From Clostridiales bacterium (lineage in GTDB: Bacteria; Bacillota; Clostridia; Christensenellales; Borkfalkiaceae), in assembly GCA_015069615.1 (NCBI GenBank), contig SVIF01000003.1, positions 1 to 64,000 on the forward strand: a DNA stretch of 64,000 nt. The letters run 5' to 3'. This document shows, one piece after another, positions 46,528 to 57,130 of the stretch. A model generated the notes under the pieces. That model was not told the DNA's origin and did not search any database. It was given only the letters and a program-made list of their open reading frames with translations. The first letter of the stretch is position 1. Every line of letters begins with the position of its first letter. Both the position numbers and the translations under genes were made by a program.

Positions 46528-47804
46528 TAGTCCTTCTCCGTTTGGCTTAACGCCCGTTTGCCGATATCCGTACGCTTATACGCGTTTGCAAAAGTAATTT
46601 TTTCGGAAAGCGCGTACGCGCCCGCAACCGCTTCACGCAGTGTGGGGGCGGTTTTTACCGCGCCAAGAACCCTTCCGCCCGCGGTTTTTAGTACGCCATT
46701 ATCCATCTTTGCGCCCGCAACGAATACGTATTCGTCATCCGCCGTAGCAGGAAGCGTGATGGGGAATCCGCTTTCGTATTTTTGGGGATAGCCCTTGCTT
46801 GCCATAACTACGCAACAAGCGGAACCCGAAGAAAATTCCACGTTAATATCTTTCAGCGTTCCCTTTTGTACCGCTTGCATAACGGTGAGTAAATCCGTTT
46901 TCAAAAGGGGCAGTACTACCTGCGTTTCGGGATCGCCAAAACGGCAGTTGTACTCAATTACCTTGGGGCCACCTGGGGTAAGCATTAAGCCAAAGTACAA
47001 GCAACCTTGAAAGGTTCTGCCTTCCGCCTTCATTGCGCGAATAGTGGGCAAGAAAATGCGTTCCATACATTCTCCAGCAATAGCCTTCGTGTAGAAGGGG
47101 TTAGGCGCAACCGTACCCATACCGCCCGTATTCAGGCCCGTATCGTTATCCCCCGCGCGCTTGTGGTCCATAGAAGAAACCATGGGGACAACCGTTTCCC
47201 CGTCCGTAAAGGCAAGAACGGATACTTCGGGCCCGGTTAAGAATTCTTCCACTAAAACGCTGTTACCGCTTTCGCCGAACATCTTATCCAGCATCATACC
47301 GCGAAGGGCTTCTACCGCTTCAGAAGTGGTTTGGGCGATAACTACGCCTTTGCCAAGCGCAAGCCCGTCCGCTTTAATTACGATGGGGCAAGGCAAGCTT
47401 TCCACGTACGCTTTCGCTTTTTCAAAGTCTGTAAAGGTTTCGCTACCCGCGGTGGGAATATCGTATTTTTTCATTAAGTTTTTGGAAAACACCTTGCTAC
47501 CTTCGATAATCGCCGCGTTAGCGCGGGGGCCGAAGCAAGGAATTCCTTCGCTTTCCAAACGGTCCACCATACCTAAAACCAGGGGATCATCGGGCGCAAC
47601 CACCGCAAAATCCACGGGGTTGGCTTTACAGAACGCCGAAACGCCCTCCAAGTCCTTTGCGCCGATTTCAGGGTGGCATTCCGCGTCAAGCGCCATACCG
47701 CCGTTCCCGGGAAGGGCGTAGATTTTTTCCACGGTGGGATTTTCTTTTAATTTTTTGATGATGGCGTGCTCTCTACCACCGCCACCTACGACTAAAATTT
47801 TCAT
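46527..47804 (-). CDS. purD: Phosphoribosylamine-glycine ligase
   Basis: MKILVVGGGGREHAI, VIEYNCRFGDPETQVVLPLL. Confidence 0.97.
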   Translation of the reverse strand: MKILVVGGGGREHAIIKKLKENPTVEKIYALPGNGGMALDAECHPEIGAKDLEGVSAFCKANPVDFAVVAPDDPLVLGMVDRLESEGIPCFGPRANAAIIEGSKVFSKNLMKKYDIPTAGSETFTDFEKAKAYVESLPCPIVIKADGLALGKGVVIAQTTSEAVEALRGMMLDKMFGESGNSVLVEEFLTGPEVSVLAFTDGETVVPMVSSMDHKRAGDNDTGLNTGGMGTVAPNPFYTKAIAGECMERIFLPTIRAMKAEGRTFQGCLYFGLMLTPGGPKVIEYNCRFGDPETQVVLPLLKTDLLTVMQAVQKGTLKDINVEFSSGSACCVVMASKGYPQKYESGFPITLPATADDEYVFVAGAKMDNGVLKTAGGRVLGAVKTAPTLREAVAGAYALSEKITFANAYKRTDIGKRALSQTEKD

Positions 47805-47816
47805 TGACGCACCTTC

Positions 47817-49001
47817 TTAGTGGTGGAACAGGCGCATTTTGGTGAACGCCATTGCCATACCGTATTCGTCTGCTTTCGCAATAACCAAATCGTCGCGAAT
47901 AGAACCGCCGGGTTCCGCAATGTATTTTACACCGCTCTTTTTCGCGCGTTCCACGTTATCCGCAAAGGGGAAGAACGCGTCCGAACCAAGCGCAACCCCG
48001 TCAATCGTAGCAAGGTAAGCCTTTGCTTCTTCTTCGGTGAAGGGTTCGGGGCGAACGGTGAAGTATTTTTGCCAGTTGCCGTCCGCGCAAATGTCTTCTT
48101 CGTTTTTATTGATGTAGCCGTCTACCGCGTTGTCGCGTTCAGCTCTGCCAAGGTCGGGGCGGAAAGGTAAGGAAAGCACCTTATCGTGTTGACGCAAGAA
48201 CCAGGTATCCGCCTTAGTGCCCGCTAAACGGGTACAGTGGATACGAGATTGTTGCCCTGCGCCCACGCCGATGGCTTGCCCGTCTACCGCGTAGCAAACG
48301 CTGTTGGATTGGGTGTATTTTAAGGTGATAAGCGCAACGATTAAGTCGCGTTTCGCGCTTTCGGGCAGTTCCTTGTTTGCGGTAACTACGTCCGAAAGTA
48401 ATTCGCGGTCAATTTTGAATTCGTTACGGCCTTGTTCAAAGGTGATGCCGTAAACTTGCTTTCTTTCAATGGGATCGGGGCGGTAATTTTCGTCAATTTT
48501 AACAATGTTGTAATTGCCCTTTCTTTTGGTTTTTAAAATAGCAAGCGCTTCGGGTTCGTAACCGGGCGCAATTACCCCGTCCGAAACTTCGCGCTGTAAC
48601 ATTTTAGCGGTGGTTACGTCGCACACGTCCGAAAGCGCAACCCAGTCCCCAAAGGAGCAAAGGCGGTCGGTACCGCGGGCGCGCGCATAAGCGCAAGCCA
48701 AGGGGGATTCGTCCAACCCTTCGATATCGTCCACAAAGCACGCCTTTTTCAGTTTATCCGAAAGGGGAATCCCAACGGCGGCGGAAGTGGGGCTTACGTG
48801 CTTAAAGGAAGTAACTGCGGGAAGCCCAAGCGCTTCTTTTAATTCCTTTACTAATTGCCAGCTGTTAAACGCATCCAAAAAGTTGATATAGCCGGGGCGA
48901 CCGCTTAAAATTTCAATGGGAAGTTCGGTGCCGTCGTGCATAAAGATTTTAGAAGGTTTTTGGTTGGGGTTGCAACCGTATTTCAGTTCAAATTCTTTCA
49001 T
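47817..49001 (-). CDS. Stand-alone AICAR formyltransferase (PurH C-terminal-domain type, no IMP cyclohydrolase domain)
   Basis: LKYGCNPNQKPSKIF, SFKHVSPTSAAVG, GVIAPGYEPEAL, GAGQQSRIHCTRLA. Confidence 0.92.
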   Translation of the reverse strand: MKEFELKYGCNPNQKPSKIFMHDGTELPIEILSGRPGYINFLDAFNSWQLVKELKEALGLPAVTSFKHVSPTSAAVGIPLSDKLKKACFVDDIEGLDESPLACAYARARGTDRLCSFGDWVALSDVCDVTTAKMLQREVSDGVIAPGYEPEALAILKTKRKGNYNIVKIDENYRPDPIERKQVYGITFEQGRNEFKIDRELLSDVVTANKELPESAKRDLIVALITLKYTQSNSVCYAVDGQAIGVGAGQQSRIHCTRLAGTKADTWFLRQHDKVLSLPFRPDLGRAERDNAVDGYINKNEEDICADGNWQKYFTVRPEPFTEEEAKAYLATIDGVALGSDAFFPFADNVERAKKSGVKYIAEPGGSIRDDLVIAKADEYGMAMAFTKMRLFHH

Positions 49002-49012
49002 TTTCCCGCTCC

Positions 49013-49735
49013 TTATTTGTTTTTATTGATCACGCGCACGTCCGCCTTACCCGTTGCTAAATCGGTGTAGCGTACGTACAAGGAAATTTTATTTTCTTCG
49101 TTTAAGTTTTCCCAAATATCCTTGGTGAACGCATCGATATCCGCGGGGATTTCCACGCGTTCGGGTTCGCCTTGGAAGGTGGGAAGGGGGTTGCCGTCGC
49201 AAACGTAGGTGTGGATAAAATGCCCTACGCCCGCTTTGGGAACGTATTCGAAGAAAAAGCGGTTGCAAGCGGTGCCTTCTGCATCCGCCGATTTCAAAAT
49301 GCTCATTTCGTAGGTGAAATCACCCTTATCAAAGGTGAGCATACCGCTGATTCTGGGGGTTAAGTTGGGCGCGTCGGGTTCAAATTCGCGGGTGCGAAGC
49401 CCAGCGCGGAAATCTTTACCTTCTTTCAGCGCGTCGTACACCGTATCCGTTTGGTCACCATTAGTTACGATTAAGTTGTTTTCGTACGCGCGTACCGCCG
49501 CGTAAATGATTAAGGAAGGATCCTTTACCTTGCTTACGTCAAAGGGTTCGGTAAACACTTCTTCACCCTTTACCGTGAACACGCGGTTACGGCTGTTTTC
49601 GCTTCTGCCCATAATAAAGTAAGCGGCAACGGCGTTTTTCCCGTCCGCACTCTTACCAAGAACGATACCGCGGCCCGCGTAAGCGTTGCCCGTTAAACGT
49701 TCCCCCATCGTCTTTAATTCGTATACGTTCATCAT
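49013..49735 (-). CDS. IMP cyclohydrolase, PurO-like family
   Basis: GNAYAGRGIVLGKSADGKNAVAAYFIMGRSENSRNRVF; adjacent to AICAR formyltransferase; start trimmed to MMNVYEL. Confidence 0.9.
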   Translation of the reverse strand: MMNVYELKTMGERLTGNAYAGRGIVLGKSADGKNAVAAYFIMGRSENSRNRVFTVKGEEVFTEPFDVSKVKDPSLIIYAAVRAYENNLIVTNGDQTDTVYDALKEGKDFRAGLRTREFEPDAPNLTPRISGMLTFDKGDFTYEMSILKSADAEGTACNRFFFEYVPKAGVGHFIHTYVCDGNPLPTFQGEPERVEIPADIDAFTKDIWENLNEENKISLYVRYTDLATGKADVRVINKNK

Positions 49736-49743
49736 AGTTCTCC

Positions 49744-50358
49744 TTATTTTTTCGCCTTGTCGGCGCAAACCTTTTCTACCGAAAGGGGAAGGATAATCCA
49801 TTCCGCCTGTTCCATTACGCGGCGTTGCAGAACTTCGGGGGTATCCCCTTCTTCCACCGCCACCGCTTTTTGCATAATAATTTCACCGCCATCCGGAATT
49901 TCATTTACGAAATGCACGGTTGCGCCCGTCAGTTTTACACCGCGCGCTAGGGCGTGTTCGTGTACCCTTAAACCGTAAAATCCCTTACCGCAGAAGGAAG
50001 GGATTAAGGAAGGATGCACGTTGATAATGCGCTTATCGTACTTTTTGGTAAAACCTTCCCCCAAAATGGATAAAAAGCCCGCAAGCACGATAACTTCCGC
50101 TTGATATTTAGTTAAAACCTTGTCAAGCGCGTCGTCAAACGCTTGTTGCGAAGGGAAGGATTTTTTCACCAAGGTTTCGTGGGGGATACCCGCGTTTTCC
50201 GCGCGCGTAAGGGCGTAAACCCCTTCGCGGTCCGAAATTACGGCTACGATTTCCCCACTAGAAAGAATCCCTTCGTTTTGGGCGCTGATCAGCGCGCCAA
50301 GGTTGGTGCCGCCCCCCGAAACCAGGACGGCGATTTTTACCTTTCCGCATTCACTCAT
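49744..50358 (-). CDS. purN: Phosphoribosylglycinamide formyltransferase
   Basis: [41 protein letters not shown]. Confidence 0.96.
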   Translation of the reverse strand: MSECGKVKIAVLVSGGGTNLGALISAQNEGILSSGEIVAVISDREGVYALTRAENAGIPHETLVKKSFPSQQAFDDALDKVLTKYQAEVIVLAGFLSILGEGFTKKYDKRIINVHPSLIPSFCGKGFYGLRVHEHALARGVKLTGATVHFVNEIPDGGEIIMQKAVAVEEGDTPEVLQRRVMEQAEWIILPLSVEKVCADKAKK

Positions 50359-51398
50359 ACAAGTTCAATCTTTTCGTCCGAACGAACGATTTCCCCAATG
50401 ATATACGCGTCTTCACCCGCATCTTTTAAGATGGAAAGGGCAAGGTCTTCTTGGCCTTTCTTTACCACGATGCTCATGCCAACGCCCATGTTAAAGGTGT
50501 TGAACATATCGCGTTCGCTAATACCGCCTTCTTCTTGCAAAAGTTTGAAGATGGGCAGAATTTTTACGCTTGCTTTATTGATTTTCGCACCTAAACCGTC
50601 CGGAATACTTCTGGGAATATTTTCGTAGAAGCCGCCGCCCGTGATGTGCGAAATACCCTTTACGGTAACCTTTTCCAAAAGGGCAAGAACGGGTTTTACG
50701 TAAATGCGGGTGGGCGCAAGAAGGGCTTCCCCTAAGGACTTACCGTTCAAAGCAGCCAAGGGGGTTTTCAAATCGCGATTTTCTACGTCAAACACCTTTC
50801 TAACCAGTGAAAAGCCGTTGGAGTGCACGCCGCTAGAAGCAAGCGCGATAACCACGTCCCCTTCTTCCATGGTTTTGTTGTCGATAATCTTGGATTTATC
50901 CACAACGCCCGTGCTGTAACCGGCCAAATCGTATTCGTCTACGGGGTAAAATCCGGGCATTTCCGCCGTTTCCCCACCGATGAGCGCCGCGCCCGCTTGT
51001 ACGCAACCTTCCGCAACGCCTTTTACGATATCCGCAATGCGTTCGGGTACGTTTTTACCGCAAGCAATGTAGTCAAGGAAGAACAAGGGCTTTGCGCCTG
51101 CGCAAATGATATCGTTTACGCACATTGCAACGCAGTCAATACCCACCGTATCGTGCTTATCCATAAGGAAAGCGATTTTCAGTTTGGTACCAACGCCGTC
51201 CGTACCGCTTACAAGTACAGGGCGGTTAATTCCCGTAAGGTCCAGTTCAAACAAACCGCCGAAACCGCCTACGTCCGAGCAAACGCCCTTGGTCATGGTT
51301 TTTGCGATATGTTGTTTCATAAGTTCTACTGCTTTGTAGCCGGCAGTAATATCCACGCCCGCTGCTGCGTAGCTATCCGATTTCGATTTTTCGTGCAT
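50355..51398 (-). CDS. purM: Phosphoribosylformylglycinamidine cyclo-ligase
   Basis: [39 protein letters not shown]; start trimmed to MHEKSKSD. Confidence 0.96.
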   Translation of the reverse strand: MHEKSKSDSYAAAGVDITAGYKAVELMKQHIAKTMTKGVCSDVGGFGGLFELDLTGINRPVLVSGTDGVGTKLKIAFLMDKHDTVGIDCVAMCVNDIICAGAKPLFFLDYIACGKNVPERIADIVKGVAEGCVQAGAALIGGETAEMPGFYPVDEYDLAGYSTGVVDKSKIIDNKTMEEGDVVIALASSGVHSNGFSLVRKVFDVENRDLKTPLAALNGKSLGEALLAPTRIYVKPVLALLEKVTVKGISHITGGGFYENIPRSIPDGLGAKINKASVKILPIFKLLQEEGGISERDMFNTFNMGVGMSIVVKKGQEDLALSILKDAGEDAYIIGEIVRSDEKIELV

Positions 51399-51403
51399 AA
51401 TTT

Positions 51404-52828
51404 TTACTCCTTTCCGTTCCAACAATAAGTGCAAAGTTTACATTTTTCAAGGCCGATAGCCTTTACAAGCCCCTCCAAGGACTGATATTCCAAGGAAGCA
51501 AAGTTTAGTTGCTTGCAAATTCTATCCCTTAACGCCTTACCGCGTTCGGTGGTGCCGTCCGCGTATTCTTCTACGTGCTTTATCGCTTCTTCCCCTTCCA
51601 GTTCAAACATCACTTTACGGGCAATCAAATCCATATCGTCCGTAGAGCGGGAGAAGTTTAGGTACTTACAACCGAACATAATGGGGGGGCAAGCCGAACG
51701 CATATGCACGGATTTCGCCCCGTTGGAATATAAGAATTCCACCGTTTCCCTAAGTTGCGTTCCGCGCACGATGGAATCGTCCACAAACAGTAAGTTTTTC
51801 CCTTGGATTAAGTCGTGCACAGGTACCATTTTCATTTTAGCAACCTGATTACGGCTTACTTGGCTGGGGGGCATAAAACTTCTGGGCCAAGTGGGGGTGT
51901 ATTTAATAAAGGGGCGCGCAAAGGGAATTCTGCTTTCGTTAGCAAACCCAATGGCGTGGGGGGTACCCGAATCGGGTACACCGCTTACCGAATCAATGCC
52001 TTCCAAAAGCCCGCGTTCTTTATCCGCTTGCGCCATAATTGCGCCGTTACGGTTCCGCATCACTTCCACGCTAACCCCTTCGTATTCGGCGGTGGGGTAA
52101 CCGTAGTACGACCAAAGGAAGGAGCATACGCGCATTTCCTTGCCGGGGGCTACTAATTGTTTGATGCCGTCGGGGGAAATTTCCACCACTTCGCCCGGGC
52201 CCAGCTCAAACTCGTCCTCAAAGCCTAATTTTTTATACGAGAAGTTTTCCAAGGCAACGCAGTACCCGTCCTGATTCTTCCCTACGTGCAAGGGAAGTCT
52301 ACCCACGCGGTCGCGCGCGGCAATCAGCGTACCGTCGTCCTTCAAAATTAAAATGTTCGCGCTGCCGTTAATTACCTTTTGCGCAAACTTTATCCCTTCC
52401 GCAAAACTGCTTTTTTGGTTGATCATTGCGGCAAGCAGTTCGGCAGAGTTAATCGCGCCGCCCGTCATGGCGTTCAAATGCCCACCCGAAAAGGATAGGA
52501 ATTGGTTCATTAAAATTTCCGCGTTGTTAATTACCCCAACCATGCAGATGCAGTACGTTCCAAGGTTAGAACGGATGGTAAGGGGTTGGGGACTTTGGTC
52601 GCTAATACAGCCGATTGCACTCGTCCCCTTTACCTGTTCAAAGATATGCTCAAATTTAGTGCGGAAAGGGGAGTTAGCAATGCGGTGAATTTCCCGCTGT
52701 AACCCACGCTCTTTATCGTACGCGGCAATACCGCCCGTCTTGGTTCCCAAGTGGGAATGGTAGTCCGTACCAAAAAACACTTCCGCTATACAATCCCTTT
52801 TAAGGACCGTTCCGAAGACACCGCCCAT
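51404..52828 (-). CDS. purF: Amidophosphoribosyltransferase
   Basis: [41 protein letters not shown]. Confidence 0.95.
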   Translation of the reverse strand: MGGVFGTVLKRDCIAEVFFGTDYHSHLGTKTGGIAAYDKERGLQREIHRIANSPFRTKFEHIFEQVKGTSAIGCISDQSPQPLTIRSNLGTYCICMVGVINNAEILMNQFLSFSGGHLNAMTGGAINSAELLAAMINQKSSFAEGIKFAQKVINGSANILILKDDGTLIAARDRVGRLPLHVGKNQDGYCVALENFSYKKLGFEDEFELGPGEVVEISPDGIKQLVAPGKEMRVCSFLWSYYGYPTAEYEGVSVEVMRNRNGAIMAQADKERGLLEGIDSVSGVPDSGTPHAIGFANESRIPFARPFIKYTPTWPRSFMPPSQVSRNQVAKMKMVPVHDLIQGKNLLFVDDSIVRGTQLRETVEFLYSNGAKSVHMRSACPPIMFGCKYLNFSRSTDDMDLIARKVMFELEGEEAIKHVEEYADGTTERGKALRDRICKQLNFASLEYQSLEGLVKAIGLEKCKLCTYCWNGKE

Positions 52829-52842
52829 CTTGCGCCTCGCTA

Positions 52843-53529
52843 TTAAGCAAAGAACAGTTTAGAAAGGGTCATGGGATCTACGTACTTGCCATCCTTGTAT
52901 ACGCGCATATTGCCCGAAGCAATTTCGTCAATCAACATTACTTCGCCGTTTGCATCGTAGCCGAATTCAAACTTAATGTCGTATAAAACAAGCCCCTTTT
53001 CTTTTAAGTCGTCCGCAACGATTTGTGTGATTTTTCTGGTCATTTCCGCTACGTCGTCGTATTGCTTATCCGTCATAACGCCAAGAACAACCAAACCTTC
53101 CTTGGTTACCAGGGGATCGCCCTTCGCGTCGTTTTTGAAGGTCATTTCTACGTATGCGGGAAGATCTGCGCCTTCTTCAATATAATCACCGTAACGGCGA
53201 ATAAAGCTACCAACCGCTTTGTGGCGGCAAATTACTTCCAAGCCCTTACCAAAGGGTTTCGCAGCAAGAACTTCCATGGTGGTGTTTGCAAGGTCTGCCG
53301 AAACGTAATGGGTACGAATGCCCGCCGCATTGATTTTTTCAAAGAAATAAATGGACATACGAAGGTTTACGTCGCCTACCCCTTCAATGGTAAGACCAAC
53401 GCTGTTTTCGCCGGGGTCAAACACGCCGTCTTTTCCCGTGCAGTCGTCCTTAAATTTCAGCATATAATTCCCGTTGTCAAGCGCGAATACGTTTTTGGTT
53501 TTGCCGGTGTACACAAGTGCGTTTTTCAT
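52843..53529 (-). CDS. purC: SAICAR synthetase
   Basis: [48 protein letters not shown]. Confidence 0.92.
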   Translation of the reverse strand: MKNALVYTGKTKNVFALDNGNYMLKFKDDCTGKDGVFDPGENSVGLTIEGVGDVNLRMSIYFFEKINAAGIRTHYVSADLANTTMEVLAAKPFGKGLEVICRHKAVGSFIRRYGDYIEEGADLPAYVEMTFKNDAKGDPLVTKEGLVVLGVMTDKQYDDVAEMTRKITQIVADDLKEKGLVLYDIKFEFGYDANGEVMLIDEIASGNMRVYKDGKYVDPMTLSKLFFA

Positions 53530-53627
53530 AAATGAATTCTCCTTATCTTAAATAAAAATTTTTTTCGTTATTTTTGCTTACGGCTTTTAGGGAAGCGCGC
53601 AAGTTTTTTCTTGTTTTACCCTTTGCC

Positions 53628-54116
53628 TTACAGCGAAGCGCAAAGGTCTTTATCTTTTTTCAGCACCAACGCGGCGCCTTCCGCACGCATTTGGTCAAGT
53701 TTAGCGGCAAGGGTTTCATCCGTAACCGCAAAAATTTCCGCTGCGATTAAAGCCGCGTTGTAAGCCCCGTCAATCGCCACGGTGGCAACGGGAATCCCCT
53801 TGGGCATTTGTACGGTGGAAAGTAGCGCGTCCAGCCCGTCCAAATTCGTAGACTTACAAGGAATACCGATTACGGGAAGGGTGGTTCTTGCCGCAATTGC
53901 CCCTGCAAGGTGCGCCGCCATACCCGCCGCACAGATAATTGCACCAAAGCCGTTTTTCCGCGCGTTCGCAGCAAATTCACCCGCTTCGCCCGGGGTGCGG
54001 TGCGCCGAATAAATATGTACTTCGTAGGGAATTGCTAATTCCTTTAACGCGTCCACCGCTTTTTTTACAACGGGAAGGTCGCTATCACTTCCCATCACGA
54101 TGCCAACTTTTTTCAT
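53628..54116 (-). CDS. purE: N5-CAIR mutase / PurE
   Basis: [43 protein letters not shown]. Confidence 0.97.
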   Translation of the reverse strand: MKKVGIVMGSDSDLPVVKKAVDALKELAIPYEVHIYSAHRTPGEAGEFAANARKNGFGAIICAAGMAAHLAGAIAARTTLPVIGIPCKSTNLDGLDALLSTVQMPKGIPVATVAIDGAYNAALIAAEIFAVTDETLAAKLDQMRAEGAALVLKKDKDLCASL

Positions 54117-54226
54117 ATCAAAACTCTCCTTATTTTGGATAGGGCGCGATTAAGCGCAAACGCGTGCGCACCCTTCCCGTGCGCTTACACGCGCGCGAAG
54201 GGAAACGGCCCTTTTCCCACTCTTAT

Positions 54227-54256
54227 ATTTTAGCTTTTTTTACCCTGCTTTGTCAA
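54227..54256 (-). promoter_or_regulatory. Promoter TTGACA-18-TAAAAT of the purine operon
   Basis: TTGACAAAGCAGGGTAAAAAAAGCTAAAAT, ~110 bp upstream of purE. Confidence 0.7.
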
Positions 54257-54466
54257 GCGTATGGGGAAACAAATATCCGCCCTTTTCTTGCTTTTTTCCC
54301 GCTTTTTCGCACCCTTCCTTTCTTTCCCCCCTTTTTATGAAAAAATACGGAAAATATGTTCGTGTTTTTGTTTGAAAACGCCCGCTTTTTTCTTTATTTT
54401 CTTGCGCCCCCTTTTATAGGGAATTGTTTTAGCAAAAAGATAAAAGCCGCCTTTTTAGGTGGCTTT

Positions 54467-55030
54467 TTATTCTTCCGTTTTATAACAAATTGCATAGGCG
54501 AAATCCGTGCCGAATCCCGTTTGGTACGCATATCCCTTTTCGCTTACCGCTACGCCGTTTAAACCCACCCCGTGCGCTTTATATAGCGCTTCCTTTTTCG
54601 CCCACGCAAGGGCAAACGCGCGGGGAATATCGGGGGAAGATAGCACCGCTTTTCCTTCCCTTTCCCCTAGCGCGCGAAGAATTACTTTTTCTTCCACGGG
54701 GCGAACGGACTGCACGTCCACCCCCACGGGGGTTTCCGAAACCGCCGCCATTACGGCGGTATCCGTATGCGAAATATTCGCGTATAGCCCCCCTTTTAGT
54801 TGGGTGAAACTGCCTTCTTCATACTCGGGCAAAAGTAGGCTTCCCGTCTTGTTTTTTACCGCTGAAATTAGGCATAGGTAGGCGGATAAACTTTGCTGTT
54901 TTTTGCCTTCGGGCGCGCGCAAAATTTTATCCCTTCGTGCTTTGGGTAGGGCGGAAATTAGCCCTTCGTAATCCGCAATTTCCTTTGGTAAGGGCAGGGG
55001 AAATATAACGCTTTCCACTTGGTTTTTCAT
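54467..55030 (-). CDS. 4'-phosphopantetheinyl transferase superfamily protein
   Basis: ISHTDTAVMAAVSETPVGVDVQSVRPV, FALAWAKKEALYKAHG. Confidence 0.9.
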   Translation of the reverse strand: MKNQVESVIFPLPLPKEIADYEGLISALPKARRDKILRAPEGKKQQSLSAYLCLISAVKNKTGSLLLPEYEEGSFTQLKGGLYANISHTDTAVMAAVSETPVGVDVQSVRPVEEKVILRALGEREGKAVLSSPDIPRAFALAWAKKEALYKAHGVGLNGVAVSEKGYAYQTGFGTDFAYAICYKTEE

Positions 55031-55191
55031 ATGCTTTTCCCCCTCGTTTTTTCGGCTGAATCCGCCACTGAAAACAGTATAGCATTTTTTACAAAAAAAC
55101 ACAAGCGACAAATACGAAAAAACCGAAAAAAGCAAACGCCGCTGCCTAAAAAGGCAACGGCGTTGTTATAAAATTCTCCTTTTAACGGAAT

Positions 55192-55776
55192 TTAGCGTTT
55201 GTACTGACTCTTAAAGTCAAACCGTTTCCACTTAATTTTATCCCCTGTTTTATAATATTTGCCGTAGGACTTAAAACCTAATCCCATAGTAAAAAAGCCT
55301 CTTTCCCTCTTGCCTTCGGCTTCTTCCCACATTTCCTCCGTTGTGGTCAGCATTATGGTTAATTTCCCGTCAAAATACTCCCCGGCTACTTCATAACGTT
55401 CGCTGATTTCGCTAACCCGTGCCGATTCTCTTTCGGCATAATCCAGCTTGCCATTCCTATCCTTATCCTCAAAGTCCAAATAAAAGGTTTGTACGGAATA
55501 CCGGTCAAAAAAGCCCCGTTGGATTACGGTAATTGACGCGTCTTCCTTATCAAAGTATTCTACGGATGAAAAATACATATGCCCAATCTCCCTTTCAACC
55601 GTCACAAACGGCGAATATCTTACTGCACCGATTATTATAAAGATTAAAACACACAGTAGAATACCTATGATAGATGTTTTTTTCCCCTCCTTTTCCCATT
55701 TTTTCAAAGTTTTTTTTCTTTCTGACTCAGTCGCAGCAATGTACTGCTCCACTTCTTCTTTGTCTTTTTCTTCCAT
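55192..55776 (-). CDS. Membrane-anchored hypothetical protein, divergent from an XRE regulator
   Basis: One TM segment (SIIGILLCVLIFIIIGAV) and an extracytoplasmic-looking domain. Confidence 0.6.
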   Translation of the reverse strand: MEEKDKEEVEQYIAATESERKKTLKKWEKEGKKTSIIGILLCVLIFIIIGAVRYSPFVTVEREIGHMYFSSVEYFDKEDASITVIQRGFFDRYSVQTFYLDFEDKDRNGKLDYAERESARVSEISERYEVAGEYFDGKLTIMLTTTEEMWEEAEGKRERGFFTMGLGFKSYGKYYKTGDKIKWKRFDFKSQYKR

Positions 55777-55893
55777 ATTTCGTTCTCCTTTTGTAACTTT
55801 TCCTTATTATAAATCGCATAATATACGATTGTCAAGCAAAAATCACCCGTTGTGTGATATTTTGCGGCTACAAAATGCTTTAAGGGGGTCTTT

Positions 55894-56106
55894 ATGGAAC
55901 TAGCTAAAATACAAAAAAGATTGCGCGAAAGCATTGCACACGCACCCATTACGCAAAAGGAAATTGCCGCACGGATTGGCGTTTCCCCGCAAACCGTTTC
56001 CAAATATATGAAAAAAGATATTTTCCCCGCCTTAGATACCCTTGCCAAACTTTGCTTGGTTTTGGACGTATCTAGCGATTATATTCTTGGAATAAATAAC
56101 TTTTAA
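55894..56106 (+). CDS. XRE-family HTH regulator
   Basis: ITQKEIAARIGVSPQTVSKYMKKDIFPALDTLAKLCLVLDVSSDYILG. Confidence 0.88.
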   Translation: MELAKIQKRLRESIAHAPITQKEIAARIGVSPQTVSKYMKKDIFPALDTLAKLCLVLDVSSDYILGINNF

Positions 56107-56138
56107 GTAATTTTTTCACAAAAATAACATTACTTTGT

Positions 56139-56167
56139 TTGACTTTCCACCGCAGGTTTGCTATAAT
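56139..56167 (+). promoter_or_regulatory. Promoter TTGACT-17-TATAAT for the small Cys protein
   Basis: Near-consensus hexamers with 17-bp spacer. Confidence 0.8.
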
Positions 56168-56210
56168 TCCCCCGTTGAACGATAAAAGTTGATAAAAAGG
56201 AGAAGAAACA

Positions 56211-56396
56211 ATGAAAGTTACGAAATTGCAACAAAAATTAGATATCAGAAAGTGGCTGAAAAGTGAAAAGACGGGCGTAGACGCTTGCGGTAGTTTTGGT
56301 TACTGCGCGTTCTGCAACAAAGCGCTTGCAAACCCTTGCGATAAAGCGTACAAAAAACGTACCGTTGCTAACCGTTTAGCAAAAGAAAGCAAGTAA
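56211..56396 (+). CDS. Small basic Cys-containing protein (61 aa), unknown
   Basis: MKVTKLQQ...ACGSFGYCAFCNKALANPCDKAYKKRT; own promoter, RBS aaggaga and terminator. Confidence 0.8.
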   Translation: MKVTKLQQKLDIRKWLKSEKTGVDACGSFGYCAFCNKALANPCDKAYKKRTVANRLAKESK

Positions 56397-56410
56397 TTTT
56401 AACGAAAAGG

Positions 56411-56438
56411 AAACGCACCCGTTTGGGTGCGTTTTTTC
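56411..56438 (+). terminator. Intrinsic terminator AACGCACCC-GTTT-GGGTGCGTTTTTT
   Basis: Hairpin plus T-run after the 56211 gene. Confidence 0.85.
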
Positions 56439-56461
56439 TTATCTTTATTTTCCTTTTTCGG

Positions 56462-57130
56462 CTATTGATTTTTAGGTTCCCCTTCATCCGCGTGCAAAAC
56501 GGCGTTCATTTTTTCCACCGCGTCCGCGCGGGTGGTTTTGCCCACTTTATCGTAAATTGCGGAAATATAGTTACGGCAAGTTCCTTCCGAAAGCATCAGG
56601 GAGGAGGCAATTTGGCGGTTGTTAAACCCTTCCATCAGCATAATTGCAATGCCTGCTTCCCTATCCGAAAACTGAAACGCTTGCTTTAAGCGGATTTCCT
56701 TATCGTTTTTTACCATGGTTGCGGCAGAAACGATTTTCTTTGCCACGCGCATGGGAAGGATTACGTCCCCGCGCATCGCGTTTTTAATGGAAGAAATCAA
56801 GGTCGTTCCCAGCGAATCCTTCAATAAGTAACCGTTGGCACCGTAGTTAATTGCGTCCAAAATATATTCGCTATCGTCAAAGGTAGTCAAAATTAAAACG
56901 CACACGTGCGGGTAGCGCAGTTTTACTTCTCTGGTGGCAAGAACACCGTTCAAAACGGGCATTCTTACGTCCATTAAAATCAGGTCTACGTCCACCACTT
57001 TTAATAAATCTAAAAGCATTTGCCCGTTTTCCGCAACGCCCACTACGCGAATTTCACTATCCGTTTCTAGTACGTTTTTCAGTGCTTCGGTCAGTTCTTT
57101 TTGGTCGTCTGCCAGCATTACGCGAATCAT
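56462..57130 (-). CDS. Two-component response regulator, NarL/LuxR type
   Basis: MIRVMLADDQKELTEAL, DLILMDVRMPVLNG, C-terminal LuxR HTH FNNRQIASSLMLSEGTCRNYISAIYDKVG. Confidence 0.93.
   Translation of the reverse strand: MIRVMLADDQKELTEALKNVLETDSEIRVVGVAENGQMLLDLLKVVDVDLILMDVRMPVLNGVLATREVKLRYPHVCVLILTTFDDSEYILDAINYGANGYLLKDSLGTTLISSIKNAMRGDVILPMRVAKKIVSAATMVKNDKEIRLKQAFQFSDREAGIAIMLMEGFNNRQIASSLMLSEGTCRNYISAIYDKVGKTTRADAVEKMNAVLHADEGEPKNQ

Noticed and set aside
43346-47721. Many + strand ORFs >60 aa opposite purL/purD (e.g. 44531-45319, 47161-47721)
   Set aside because: Low-complexity Ser/Pro-rich antisense readings of strongly conserved minus-strand genes
54117-54256. Purine riboswitch upstream of purE
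   Set aside because: Conserved aptamer core not recognised by eye; left as an unassigned structured leader
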